A stretch of 64,000 nucleotides of DNA, taken from Pontibacter korlensis (lineage in GTDB: Bacteria > Bacteroidota > Bacteroidia > Cytophagales > Hymenobacteraceae). The stretch is from positions 1,245,501 through 1,309,500 of the forward strand of contig NZ_CP009621.1 in the NCBI RefSeq assembly GCF_000973725.1, read 5' to 3'. Shown in pieces: positions 1 through 7,030 of this stretch. The notes under the pieces are model-generated. The model searched no databases, was not told the DNA's origin, and worked only from the letters and a program-made list of their open reading frames with translations. A program made the translations under genes and the position numbers. Each line of letters opens with the position of its first letter. The first letter of the stretch is position 1.

Positions 1-1
1 C

Positions 2-757
2 TTTACACTACCAACTATACCAAACACACTGGGTACACGCCACCCGCTCTCGCTGGTGCGCCAGGAGATCGTCCGTATTTTTGAGCGCATCGGCTTTAAC
101 GTAGCCGAAGGACCTGAGATGGAAGATGATTGGCATAACTTCTCAGCCCTGAACTTCCCAGAGAACCACCCAGCGCGTGAGATGCAGGATACTTTCTTCC
201 TGAGCGAGGATAAAGAGAAGCTGCTTCGTACACACACTTCTACCGTTCAGGTGCGCCTTATGGAGAATAACCAACCGCCGCTCCGCAGCATTATGCCGGG
301 CCGTGTGTATCGTAACGAGGCTATTTCGGCGCGTGCGCACATGGTATTCCACCAGGTGGAGGGCCTGTATGTAAACAAAGGCGTAAGCTTTAAAGACCTG
401 AAAGAAACTCTTTATTACTTTGCCAAAGAGATGTTCGGTCAGGACACGCAAATTCGTTTCCGTCCTTCATTCTTCCCATTCACGGAGCCAAGCGCTGAGA
501 TAGATATTACCTGCTTCATCTGTAAAGGTGAGGGCTGCAACATTTGTAAAGGCAGCGGATGGGTAGAGATAGGCGGCTCAGGCATGGTGGATCCTGCCGT
601 GTTGCAAAGTTCCGGCATTGATCCTGAAGTATACTCTGGCTTTGCTTTTGGTATGGGTATAGAGCGTATTACTATGCTGAAGTACCAGATAAAGGACCTG
701 CGCCTTTTCACCGAAAACGATGTACGCTTCCTGCGCCAGTTCGAAGGCGTGATCTAA
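2..757 (+). CDS. pheS: Phenylalanyl-tRNA synthetase alpha subunit (3' part)
   Basis: Alpha subunit of the cytoplasmic enzyme that charges tRNA-Phe; its partner PheT is not in the window. The frame is open from base 2, so the start lies upstream and about 250 C-terminal residues are visible. They show the class II synthetase motif 2 region ([10 protein letters not shown]), the FTEPSAEID block and motif 3 ([11 protein letters not shown]). A four-Cys knuckle ([12 protein letters not shown]) sits between these, as in many bacterial PheS proteins. A GTG at base 56 lies inside the conserved N-terminal part of the catalytic domain and is not a credible start. A terminator follows at 781-834. Confidence 0.95.
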   Translation, partial: FTLPTIPNTLGTRHPLSLVRQEIVRIFERIGFNVAEGPEMEDDWHNFSALNFPENHPAREMQDTFFLSEDKEKLLRTHTSTVQVRLMENNQPPLRSIMPGRVYRNEAISARAHMVFHQVEGLYVNKGVSFKDLKETLYYFAKEMFGQDTQIRFRPSFFPFTEPSAEIDITCFICKGEGCNICKGSGWVEIGGSGMVDPAVLQSSGIDPEVYSGFAFGMGIERITMLKYQIKDLRLFTENDVRFLRQFEGVI

Positions 758-780
758 AAGATTAAATCATGGAGTAAATG

Positions 781-834
781 GATGAGTGAGCATTTTGCCG
801 TACAAGTATAGCAAGATGTTCACTCATCTTTTTT
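781..834 (+). terminator. Intrinsic terminator after pheS
   Basis: Inverted repeat of about 9 bp (GATGAGTGA paired with TTCACTCATC) around a 28-base loop, followed directly by six or more T. It lies between the pheS stop and hbd, so the two genes are probably separate transcripts. The long loop makes it weaker than others in the window. Confidence 0.6.
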
Positions 835-852
835 ATAACCAATAGCAGAAAC

Positions 853-1710
853 ATGAGGTTAGAGGAAATCAAAACCATAGGTGTAGTAGGTGCTGGTACC
901 ATGGGGCAGGGCATTGCTCAGATCTGTGCACAGGCCGGATATAAAACTATCCTCTTTGATATCAATGCACAAGTGCTGGATAAGGCAGAGCAAATTACCA
1001 TCAAAAACCTGAACAAGGGAATTGAGCGGGGCAAGCTGACCGAAACCGACAAAGAGACGGCTCTACATAACCTTACCTTCACCAGCGACACACTACAACT
1101 GAGCTGCGATGTGATTATAGAGGCTGTAGTAGAGCGCCTGGAGGTAAAGCAGAGTATATTTCAAGAGCTGGCCAGCATTAACACACCCGACACTATACTT
1201 GCCTCCAACACCTCCTCCATCCCGATCACACAAATTGCTGCAGCTGTACCGAACCCGGAGCGCGTGGTAGGCATGCACTTCTTTAACCCGGCACACATCA
1301 TGAAGCTGGTAGAAGTTATCTCAGGTGCTGCAACTGATCCTGCCACAGCTCAAATTATAAAGGAGCTAGCTGAGAAGCTAGGCAAAACAGCCGTTATGGC
1401 TAAAGACTCTCCCGGGTTTATTGTTAACAGGGTTGCTCGTCATTTTTATGTGGAAGGACTAAAGCTTTTAGAAGAAGGTGTAGCTGACGTAGAAACCATC
1501 GATAAGCTAATGCAGGCCAGTGGCTTTAAGATGGGGCCTTTTGAACTCATGGATTTGATTGGTGTTGATACTAATTATTCAGTAACCACCTCCATGTTCG
1601 AGGCTTTTCATTATGATCCAAAATTCAGGCCTAGCCGCATACAGCAACAAAAAGTGGATGCAGGACACCAAGGGCGCAAATCAGGCAAGGGTTTTTATAC
1701 TTATGAATAG
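853..1710 (+). CDS. hbd: 3-hydroxybutyryl-CoA dehydrogenase
   Basis: NAD(P)-dependent 3-hydroxyacyl-CoA dehydrogenase of 285 residues, which interconverts acetoacetyl-CoA and 3-hydroxybutyryl-CoA in fatty-acid or butanoate metabolism. The N-terminal Rossmann motif GVVGAGTMGQGIAQ lies at about residues 10-23. FFNPAHIMKLVEVI carries the catalytic His region at about residue 140, and SPGFIVNRV opens the C-terminal 3HCDH domain at about 180-190. Length is normal for the single-domain family. It stands alone rather than in a beta-oxidation operon. Its last 8 bases overlap the next gene, which suggests translational coupling. Confidence 0.93.
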   Translation: MRLEEIKTIGVVGAGTMGQGIAQICAQAGYKTILFDINAQVLDKAEQITIKNLNKGIERGKLTETDKETALHNLTFTSDTLQLSCDVIIEAVVERLEVKQSIFQELASINTPDTILASNTSSIPITQIAAAVPNPERVVGMHFFNPAHIMKLVEVISGAATDPATAQIIKELAEKLGKTAVMAKDSPGFIVNRVARHFYVEGLKLLEEGVADVETIDKLMQASGFKMGPFELMDLIGVDTNYSVTTSMFEAFHYDPKFRPSRIQQQKVDAGHQGRKSGKGFYTYE

Positions 1711-2122
1711 ACTTTGGGCAATCTTTCTGCCGCTGTTAGTTCTGCTTATAAGCTCTTGCAAAGACAGCAGCAACAGCCCTATTATACCTAATGTTCCTGT
1801 AGACGCTCAGCTTAACATCAACAGCCAGCTTTACCCAGAACTGCGCCAGGATGGAGGGTATGCCTACCTGCCGGAAGGGTATAAAGGTATAATTGTAGTA
1901 CGCCAGAGCGCTAGTGTTTTTCTTGCCTTTGAGCGTGCCTGCCCCTTCGACCCTACCAACTCGTGCAAGCTAGAGGTAGACCAATCGCGGCTGTATATCG
2001 TGGATCCTTGCTGCGGGTCGCAGTTTAACTTACAGGGTCAGGTAATTGGCGGCCCAGCCATTCAGAGCCTCCGTCAGTACAGAACCTCATTGGTAGCGTC
2101 TACCCTTTATATTTCTAATTAA
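1703..2122 (+). CDS. Rieske-fold lipoprotein lacking the iron-sulfur ligands
   Basis: Protein of 139 residues with a type II signal peptide: a hydrophobic stretch LPLLVLLISS followed by Cys at about residue 22. The rest resembles a Rieske [2Fe-2S] domain, with a first box ACPFDP, a second box PCCGSQF and a GQVIGGPA tail. In true Rieske proteins the boxes are CxH and CPCH. Here the box 1 His reads Phe, the first box 2 Cys reads Asp and the box 2 His reads Cys, so no cluster can be bound in the usual way. ATG at 1703 is chosen because it begins the signal peptide. It lies within the end of hbd, 8 bases before the hbd stop ends. The function is unknown; a structural role in the envelope is a guess. 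Confidence 0.75.
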   Translation: MNRLWAIFLPLLVLLISSCKDSSNSPIIPNVPVDAQLNINSQLYPELRQDGGYAYLPEGYKGIIVVRQSASVFLAFERACPFDPTNSCKLEVDQSRLYIVDPCCGSQFNLQGQVIGGPAIQSLRQYRTSLVASTLYISN

Positions 2123-2182
2123 AATTTTCAGGTTGATTTACAGTAAATTATACTTGTTTTTAAGTTTTTTTTAGGACTACAC

Positions 2183-2213
2183 TTGCGTATTAAGCTAAGC
2201 CGCCGTAATATTG
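2183..2213 (+). promoter_or_regulatory. Probable promoter of tRNA-Asn
   Basis: TTG at 2183-2185, a 20-base spacer and TAATATTG at 2206-2213. This matches the Bacteroidota pattern TTG-N19-21-TAnnTTTG with one mismatch. Transcription would start near 2220, about 35 bases before the tRNA, leaving a short 5' leader that contains a small GGCGA/TCGCC hairpin. Confidence 0.5.
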
Positions 2214-2255
2214 CATCATCAAACGGCGAGAAAGTCGCCGAAGATAACATAAGAT

Positions 2256-2329
2256 TCCTCCTTAGCTCAGTTGGTTAGAGCACCTGACTGTTAATCAGGG
2301 GGTCCCTGGTTCGAGCCCAGGAGGGGGAG
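2256..2329 (+). tRNA. tRNA-Asn (GTT)
   Basis: A 74-nt cloverleaf. The 7-bp acceptor pairs TCCTCCT with AGGGGGA (one T-G wobble). The D arm contains AGCTCAGTTGGTTAGAGC. The anticodon stem CCTGA/TCAGG encloses the loop CTGTTAA with anticodon GTT, and the T arm is CCTGG-TTCGAGC-CCAGG. The discriminator base is G and CCA is not encoded. It stands alone between two protein genes, with its own promoter-like sequence and a strong terminator. Confidence 0.97.
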
Positions 2330-2331
2330 CT

Positions 2332-2373
2332 AAAAAAGCCACTTAACGAGTCAACTCGTTAAGTGGCTTTTTT
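2332..2373 (+). terminator. Terminator after tRNA-Asn
   Basis: Perfect 13-bp stem (GCCACTTAACGAG with its complement) around the 4-base loop TCAA, flanked by A6 and T6. It is symmetrical, so it can also end transcripts from the minus-strand gene at 2472-3437. Confidence 0.9.
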
Positions 2374-2471
2374 CATTTAGACACCCTTTGCATAAACAGC
2401 ACAGGCAATAAGCTATCGGGATACAAAGTTTACCTGAGTCATTGTACCCAAATGCTTTCCAAGTGCATTTA

Positions 2472-3437
2472 CTACCTCCCTTGGAAATGCGGTAGCACCT
2501 TCTCTCCAAACACCCGTATAAATTGCTCCTGCTCTTTGTTAACGTTGTGCAGGTCCAGTTTACAGAATCCCAGTTCAATGTACTGTTCCAGCCACTCAAT
2601 GTGCTTTTCAGGATCACTGGAAATATTGACACCTCCATCCATTTCGTCCGGCTTTACAAATTGCGCAGCCTGATCAAATTGTTTTGGCACTCTTAGCTCA
2701 GCCAGCATATCACTCTCGAAGATGTTCGTTTTCCACTGCTCATGCGCACCCTCACGTGCAGCCTCATCGGTCTTATCGTAAGAAAGCTGAATCTTCAGAA
2801 CCATTGGTTTATTTTCTCCACCGTTCGATTTCCAGGCCTCAACAACTTTTTCAAGCTTCTCTATAGGCTGTGAGGTTGTAATCAGGCCGTCAGCCCACCC
2901 CGCCAGCCAGCCAGCTGTTTCCGGGGTGATAGCCGCTCCAAAGACAGGAACTTTCACTTTTGGGCGGGTATATAACGTGGCTTTTTCTACTTTTATCAAA
3001 CCATTGTGTGTTACTGTTTCACCGCTCCACAGGGCTCGCATAATATCCACGCTTTCCTTCAGTCTCTCGTTTCGCTCTGGCTTTGCAGGCCAATGTTCAC
3101 CTGTTATTGCCTCATTAAGCGCCTGCCCGCTACCTACCGATATCCAGAATCTACCCGGAAACATCTCATCTAGTGTAGCTGCCGCCTGCGCTATAATAGC
3201 AGGATGGTAGCGATGGGTAGGGCTGTTCACTACACTGTAGTCTATGGAAGTTTGTGCCATGGCTGCTCCCAACCACGACCAGGCAAAACCTGATTCGCCC
3301 TGGTTTTCACTCCAAGGATGAAAGTGGTCGGACGAAACGCAAAACTGAAATCCTGCCTCTTCAGCTCTCTTAGCCAGCTGAAGCAGCTGACTTGGCGGAA
3401 ACTGCTCGTGCGAAATATGATATCCTATGCTTACCAT
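2472..3437 (-). CDS. LLM-class flavin-dependent oxidoreductase (TIGR03885-like)
   Basis: Member of the luciferase-like monooxygenase (TIM-barrel) superfamily, 321 residues. It starts MVSIGYHISHEQFPP; SSDHFHPW at about residue 36, SPTHRYHPAIIAQAAATLDEM at about 72-92 and GRFWISVGSGQALNE at about 95-109 are typical of F420/FMN-dependent LLM enzymes. The closest family I recall is TIGR03885, a non-F420-organism subset. The substrate is unknown. It stands alone and converges on the tRNA-Asn terminator. A complete F420 pathway is not expected in this group, so FMN is the more likely cofactor; that is inference. Confidence 0.8.
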   Translation of the reverse strand: MVSIGYHISHEQFPPSQLLQLAKRAEEAGFQFCVSSDHFHPWSENQGESGFAWSWLGAAMAQTSIDYSVVNSPTHRYHPAIIAQAAATLDEMFPGRFWISVGSGQALNEAITGEHWPAKPERNERLKESVDIMRALWSGETVTHNGLIKVEKATLYTRPKVKVPVFGAAITPETAGWLAGWADGLITTSQPIEKLEKVVEAWKSNGGENKPMVLKIQLSYDKTDEAAREGAHEQWKTNIFESDMLAELRVPKQFDQAAQFVKPDEMDGGVNISSDPEKHIEWLEQYIELGFCKLDLHNVNKEQEQFIRVFGEKVLPHFQGR

Positions 3438-3590
3438 TATGCTGTGTTATTATGTAGTGCCATAGATCTTTAGAAGCCCACTTTAACTTACAGGTGGATA
3501 GTCAGCTGTAGCTAAGGCTACTAATTTTAAGCCCTTGTTACTTTAGTATTGGTGGTAACGGATATCAACTCTATCAGTTTCGGCCGGGCA

Positions 3591-3612
3591 AGGAGGCATC
3601 TTAATGCCTCCT
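3591..3612. repeat. Perfect 9-bp inverted repeat
   Basis: AGGAGGCAT and its complement ATGCCTCCT around the loop CTTA. No T tract follows on either strand, so it is not an ordinary terminator. It lies in the 382-base gap 3438-3819, which holds no credible gene. Confidence 0.6.
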
Positions 3613-3652
3613 CACAAGACATGCCTTTACACCCTGGATTTAGAACATCGGC

Positions 3653-3780
3653 TATTGCCACAGCGCGACTAGCCCTCATGCCGATATACAAATCAGGGGA
3701 GTTACTAACCTTTTTATTGCCATCACAGTAGTTATGAATGGCAATATTATCATATTCTGCACTGCCTATACTATTGCCAT
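3653..3780. repeat. Fourfold TATTGCCAT element
   Basis: The 9-mer TATTGCCAT occurs at 3715-3723 and 3772-3780, and its complement ATGGCAATA at 3738-3746. A copy matching 8 of 9 bases lies at 3653-3660. All four fall within 130 bases, and the last ends 40 bases before the ATG of the small lipoprotein gene. The arrangement resembles a regulator's operator cluster or RNA secondary structure; I cannot tell which. Confidence 0.55.
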
Positions 3781-3819
3781 ACTTATTATAGGTTAGTGTA
3801 TAACATTATGCATAAAACT

Positions 3820-3990
3820 ATGAAAAACATAAAACCATACGTATTAGCATTGCTCATGCTACTAACTTTTACAATGAGTAGCTGTGAGCTGATAGGAGAC
3901 ATCTTTGAGGCAGGAATGTGGACAGCCCTAATCATCATCGTACTGATTGTGCTGCTAGTTTCCTGGCTATTCCGAAAGTTTAGGAGATAG
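3820..3990 (+). CDS. Small lipoprotein with one membrane segment
   Basis: A 56-residue protein. A signal sequence (LALLMLLTFTMSS) ends at a lipobox Cys (SSCELIGD), then a short stretch leads into one strongly hydrophobic helix (ALIIIVLIVLLVSWLF) and a basic tail RKFRR. Similar tiny proteins are widespread in Bacteroidota, and I recall them sometimes being labelled phosphatidate cytidylyltransferase, which cannot be right at this size. ATG 3820 is preferred over 3808 because it gives the cleaner signal peptide. Function unknown, envelope location likely. Upstream lies the TATTGCCAT cluster; downstream is a shared terminator. Confidence 0.7.
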   Translation: MKNIKPYVLALLMLLTFTMSSCELIGDIFEAGMWTALIIIVLIVLLVSWLFRKFRR

Positions 3991-4005
3991 AGAATCATAA
4001 GCATA

Positions 4006-4036
4006 AAAAAAGGAGCCTTAGAGGCTCCTTTTCTTT
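4006..4036. terminator. Bidirectional terminator
   Basis: GGAGCC-TTAGA-GGCTCC hairpin with A7 before and TTTTCTTT after. It lies between the convergent small lipoprotein gene and the hydroxylase gene and probably serves both. Confidence 0.85.
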
Positions 4037-4045
4037 ATTGTTCTA

Positions 4046-4654
4046 TTACTTCGATCGTTTCGGCATCGTGCCTAAAATATAGTCCCAAAGCGGGGAAGAC
4101 ACGCCATAAGCAACCTCTGGATCTTTGTAATGATGAATACTATGGTGTATCCAAAGCTGCTTCAGGAAGTTCTTTGGTGGTGGGTACGCGTGCACTACAT
4201 AGTGCACCAGTAAGTACATAGCATAGCCAAATAGCACGCCAGCTACCACTCCAAATACAAACGTCCCGAAGACAACTTTAAAGATGAAGAAGAACGCAGA
4301 AGCATACAGTATACTTACCACGGGCGGCATAGCCAAGCGCTTTTTGTCTTTCGGGAACTCATGATGATTACCATGGAACAGGTACTGCATACGTGCTTTA
4401 AGCGGAGTATCAGTATCCATATGGAATACATAGCGGTGGGCCAAATACTCTATCAAAGTAAAGATAAACCATCCCAGAAAGAAAAAGCCGATAGCCTCTA
4501 ATATGCTGATAAAGCTATAGGCAATACCGTAATATATCAGCCCAACGGCTATGATCAAGAAGATAGATATAGGCAGGGCGATGTGCGTTCTAGACATCTT
4601 CTCCAGAACGGGGTTCTTAAAGAGCTGTGCGCTTCCTTTGTGATTAGGTTTCAT
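4046..4654 (-). CDS. Fatty acid 2-hydroxylase-like membrane di-iron enzyme
   Basis: Integral membrane protein of 202 residues in the fatty acid hydroxylase/sterol desaturase superfamily. It carries the expected series of histidine motifs that bind two irons: EYLAHRYVFH (about 68-77), HGNHHEF (about 94-100), HYVVHAY and HHSIHHY (about 170-176). About four hydrophobic helices surround them. The size and motif spacing fit the FA2H/Scs7 type, which hydroxylates the fatty acyl chain of sphingolipids. Bacteroidota make sphingolipids, so that role is plausible but inferred. It is transcribed alone. Confidence 0.8.
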   Translation of the reverse strand: MKPNHKGSAQLFKNPVLEKMSRTHIALPISIFLIIAVGLIYYGIAYSFISILEAIGFFFLGWFIFTLIEYLAHRYVFHMDTDTPLKARMQYLFHGNHHEFPKDKKRLAMPPVVSILYASAFFFIFKVVFGTFVFGVVAGVLFGYAMYLLVHYVVHAYPPPKNFLKQLWIHHSIHHYKDPEVAYGVSSPLWDYILGTMPKRSK

Positions 4655-4756
4655 AGTTAGACTTTGCTGAAAACTTTAACGCTGCAAAACTACTTAAATT
4701 TTATAGCCAAGCCACTTTTAGCATTAAATCGTCTTACGTATAACGAGGGGTGGTTG

Positions 4757-5263
4757 CTATAAGTTGAGCAAGCTTAAAATGCTTTCCGGGCTCAAGCTGT
4801 TTTCTGATATAGTATGCTTTGCGCGTTCGTAAAACTGCCTGCGGTAGGTTAATGTTTCAGTTAAATAAGATTTTAATTCAGCTATATTCTTACCAGCTAA
4901 TAGCGGTCGTTCCTCCTGCCCTTGGGTTAACAATCTCTGCACCAACTCTTCTACCGGCACATCCAGGAAAAAACTCTCACCGTGGAGGTTGATAAAATAA
5001 ATATTATCAAAGAAGCATGGAGCTCCGCCACCTGTAGAAATAACGACCCGCTCATACTTTTGCACCAGTTCCTCCAGTGCCTGCCGCTCTAACTTACGGA
5101 AATACTCTTGCCCCTGCTGTTCAAAAATTTGGGCTATACTTTGCCCCTGCTGTTGTACAATATGTTCATCCAAGTCAACAAACGCATAGTTAAGCCACTG
5201 CGCCAGTTGCCGCCCCAAGGTGGTTTTGCCACTGCCCATCATGCCTACCAGAAAAATCCGCAT
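4757..5263 (-). CDS. aroK: Shikimate kinase
   Basis: Cytosolic enzyme phosphorylating shikimate at O3 with ATP in aromatic amino acid synthesis. About 168 residues, with the Walker A motif GMMGSGKTT near the N terminus, DLDEHI (shikimate-binding Asp), the STGGGAPC motif and the lid region with the Arg of EERPLLAG. ATG 5263 (MRIFLVG) is chosen because the family begins just before the first beta strand; an in-frame ATG at 5272 would add three residues. It lies about 30 bases behind the DoxX gene on the same strand, so the two are probably cotranscribed. Confidence 0.93.
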   Translation of the reverse strand: MRIFLVGMMGSGKTTLGRQLAQWLNYAFVDLDEHIVQQQGQSIAQIFEQQGQEYFRKLERQALEELVQKYERVVISTGGGAPCFFDNIYFINLHGESFFLDVPVEELVQRLLTQGQEERPLLAGKNIAELKSYLTETLTYRRQFYERAKHTISENSLSPESILSLLNL

Positions 5264-5293
5264 TGCCAACATACAAGATTACGATCGGGAGCC

Positions 5294-6397
5294 TTATTCC
5301 TCCTCTGCCAGTGCTTCTTTCACCTCCTCAATATCCGGTGTGTCGTTGTGGTGCCACTTGCCTTTCACAACACCATCTTGCAACAGCACTAATCCTGGAT
5401 TAGAGCGGATGATAGTCTTGAGCACAGTACCATCGCCGAAATAGTAAGGCGCAGCCAGGTTTACTTCGTGGCGGAACGCCCCAAAGTCTTGTGAGCTACT
5501 GCTGGTAATAACTAAAGGGGTAATGCCAGCCGTCTCGGCAGCTTTTACCAGCTCATTTATACTTTCAAAGTTCTGTTGGTCGGCCTTTAGTACATTCTGC
5601 ACCAGGATCAGCAACTTGTTCCCGCTCAGCACTTCCTGGGTATGGTCCCCCTCGTCATTCCACACATTAAAATCGGTAACCTTCGGACCATCCTCAGGGT
5701 TTACCGCCAACATCTCCTTAAAAGTGTAGGTGGTATCCATTGGGTATTCTTCAAACTCGTGCTCCTCGCCACCTTTGGTCATCACGTACTTGTACCGCAG
5801 GGGAGCAGAAGGCTTCATGAGTTCAGGTATGTTGTTGCCCACCTTATAAGCACGGAAGTCGATGTAAGGCAGGTGCTCGTAAGCATACCAACCTACTACT
5901 ACCGACAAAGCCGCTGTTATAATGGTAATAATGGCCCCGGAGGAAGTGCGCATAATTGGTGGCAGATATTTCTGTGTAAACAGCAACACCAGGATCATCA
6001 CTAACAACACCACATCTTTGGTAAACGATTCCCACGGCGTTAGTTTGATAGCATCCCCAAAGCAGCCGCAGTCGGTCACTTTATTAAAGTAGGCTGAGTA
6101 GAACGTGAGAAAGGTAAAGAACATGATCATGATCAGCAGCAGCCACAGCACTGCCTTCAGCTGGTATCGCACCAATAATGCCACGCCCAGCACAATTTCG
6201 GCAGCACTTAAAAATATGGACAGGAACAGCGAGTAAGGCTCCAGGTTCTTGAAGAACGGAGCAATGTCTGTGGAGAATACCTCAAAGTACTCCTCCAGCT
6301 TTATAGCCGTGCCAACAGGATCGTTAATTTTGATCAGGCCTGAGAAGATGAACAGCACCCCCACAAAAAGCCAGAAAAATTTACTTATAAACTTCAT
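5294..6397 (-). CDS. DoxX-family membrane protein (BT_3928 type)
   Basis: 367 residues. The N-terminal part has four hydrophobic helices in a DoxX/MauE-like fold, with FIFSGLIKINDPVGTAIKLEEY near the start and a TDCGCFGDAIKLTPW loop at about 110-125, typical of the Bacteroidota BT_3928 family. After about residue 185 comes a soluble domain of about 180 residues ending in a region with a thioredoxin-like look (ITPLVITSSS, PGLVLLQDGVVKGKWH). The function is not established; MauE relatives support disulfide or redox maturation. ATG 6397 follows a TTG in the same frame. It lies downstream of DUF1599, separated by an octamer tandem repeat. Confidence 0.78.
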   Translation of the reverse strand: MKFISKFFWLFVGVLFIFSGLIKINDPVGTAIKLEEYFEVFSTDIAPFFKNLEPYSLFLSIFLSAAEIVLGVALLVRYQLKAVLWLLLIMIMFFTFLTFYSAYFNKVTDCGCFGDAIKLTPWESFTKDVVLLVMILVLLFTQKYLPPIMRTSSGAIITIITAALSVVVGWYAYEHLPYIDFRAYKVGNNIPELMKPSAPLRYKYVMTKGGEEHEFEEYPMDTTYTFKEMLAVNPEDGPKVTDFNVWNDEGDHTQEVLSGNKLLILVQNVLKADQQNFESINELVKAAETAGITPLVITSSSSQDFGAFRHEVNLAAPYYFGDGTVLKTIIRSNPGLVLLQDGVVKGKWHHNDTPDIEEVKEALAEEE

Positions 6398-6404
6398 CAA
6401 CCTT

Positions 6405-6436
6405 AAAAGTTAAAGAGTTAAAAAGTTAGAGAATTA
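6405..6436. repeat. Four tandem octamers in an intercistronic gap
   Basis: AAAAGTTA, AAGAGTTA, AAAAGTTA and GAGAATTA run head to tail between the end of DUF1599 (6447) and the DoxX start (6397). A change in copy number would alter the spacing in the translation start region of the DoxX gene. Confidence 0.55.
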
Positions 6437-6446
6437 GAAAGTTGAA

Positions 6447-6995
6447 TTAGGCTTTAGCAAAATCAGACTTGATAAGCGCAAATACAGCGTAATTGATCAT
6501 GTCGCGGTAATTAGCCTCTACACCTTCTGAGATCAGCGTTTGTCCTTCGTTATCTTCAATCTGCTTAGTGCGGTAGAGTTTCATCAGGATAATATCGGTG
6601 ATGGAGCTCACGCGCATATCGCGCCAAGCCTCGCCATAGTCGTGGTTCTTAGCGTTCAGCAGCTTGATATTCTCCTCGATATGAAAGGTATACTGCCGCT
6701 CCACCTCCTCTGCTGAAAGACTCATAGGCGCATCAGCAGGCAGGTTCAGCTGCATTAAGGCAATCACACAGTAGTTGATAATGCCTACAAACTCGCCGTT
6801 GATATCGTCCTCCACCAGTTGCTTACCCTTCTCCTGAATGGAGCGGATGCGCTGGGCCTTGATAAAGATCTGATCCGTGATGGATGGCAGCCGCAGCACA
6901 CGCCAGGCGGTGCCATAATCCCTTGTCTTCTTCACGAAGGTATCTTTGCAGCGCTGTACTACCTGATTATATTCCTGCAGTGTTTGACTAATCAA
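6447..6995 (-). CDS. DUF1599 domain protein
   Basis: About 182 residues made of two similar halves. Each half has a Tyr-Gly pair: KTRDYGTAWRVLRLPSITDQIF in the first and KNHDYGEAWRDMRVSSITDIIL in the second. This is the DUF1599 repeat, common in Bacteroidota and linked in the literature to nucleotide-modification gene contexts; no reaction is known. TTG 6995 is chosen because homologues begin near TLQEYN. An ATG at 7040 would add 15 residues and overlap the divergent folP start. It leads an apparent unit with the DoxX gene and aroK. Confidence 0.75.
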   Translation of the reverse strand: MISQTLQEYNQVVQRCKDTFVKKTRDYGTAWRVLRLPSITDQIFIKAQRIRSIQEKGKQLVEDDINGEFVGIINYCVIALMQLNLPADAPMSLSAEEVERQYTFHIEENIKLLNAKNHDYGEAWRDMRVSSITDIILMKLYRTKQIEDNEGQTLISEGVEANYRDMINYAVFALIKSDFAKA

Positions 6996-7030
6996 CTTTT
7001 TAGATTTAATTTTAAAAATAATTGACGCAC

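Noticed and set aside
2684..3210. Plus-strand open frames opposite the LLM oxidoreductase
   Set aside because: They lie fully inside a well-supported minus-strand gene, have no family resemblance and are typical antisense shadows. The same applies to the many frames opposite atpA, bshC, DUF5686 and gldM.
3549..3731. 60-codon plus-strand frame in the gap before the small lipoprotein
   Set aside because: Composition is unlike a protein, there is no homologous look, and it covers the hairpin and two of the TATTGCCAT copies, so it is more likely non-coding.
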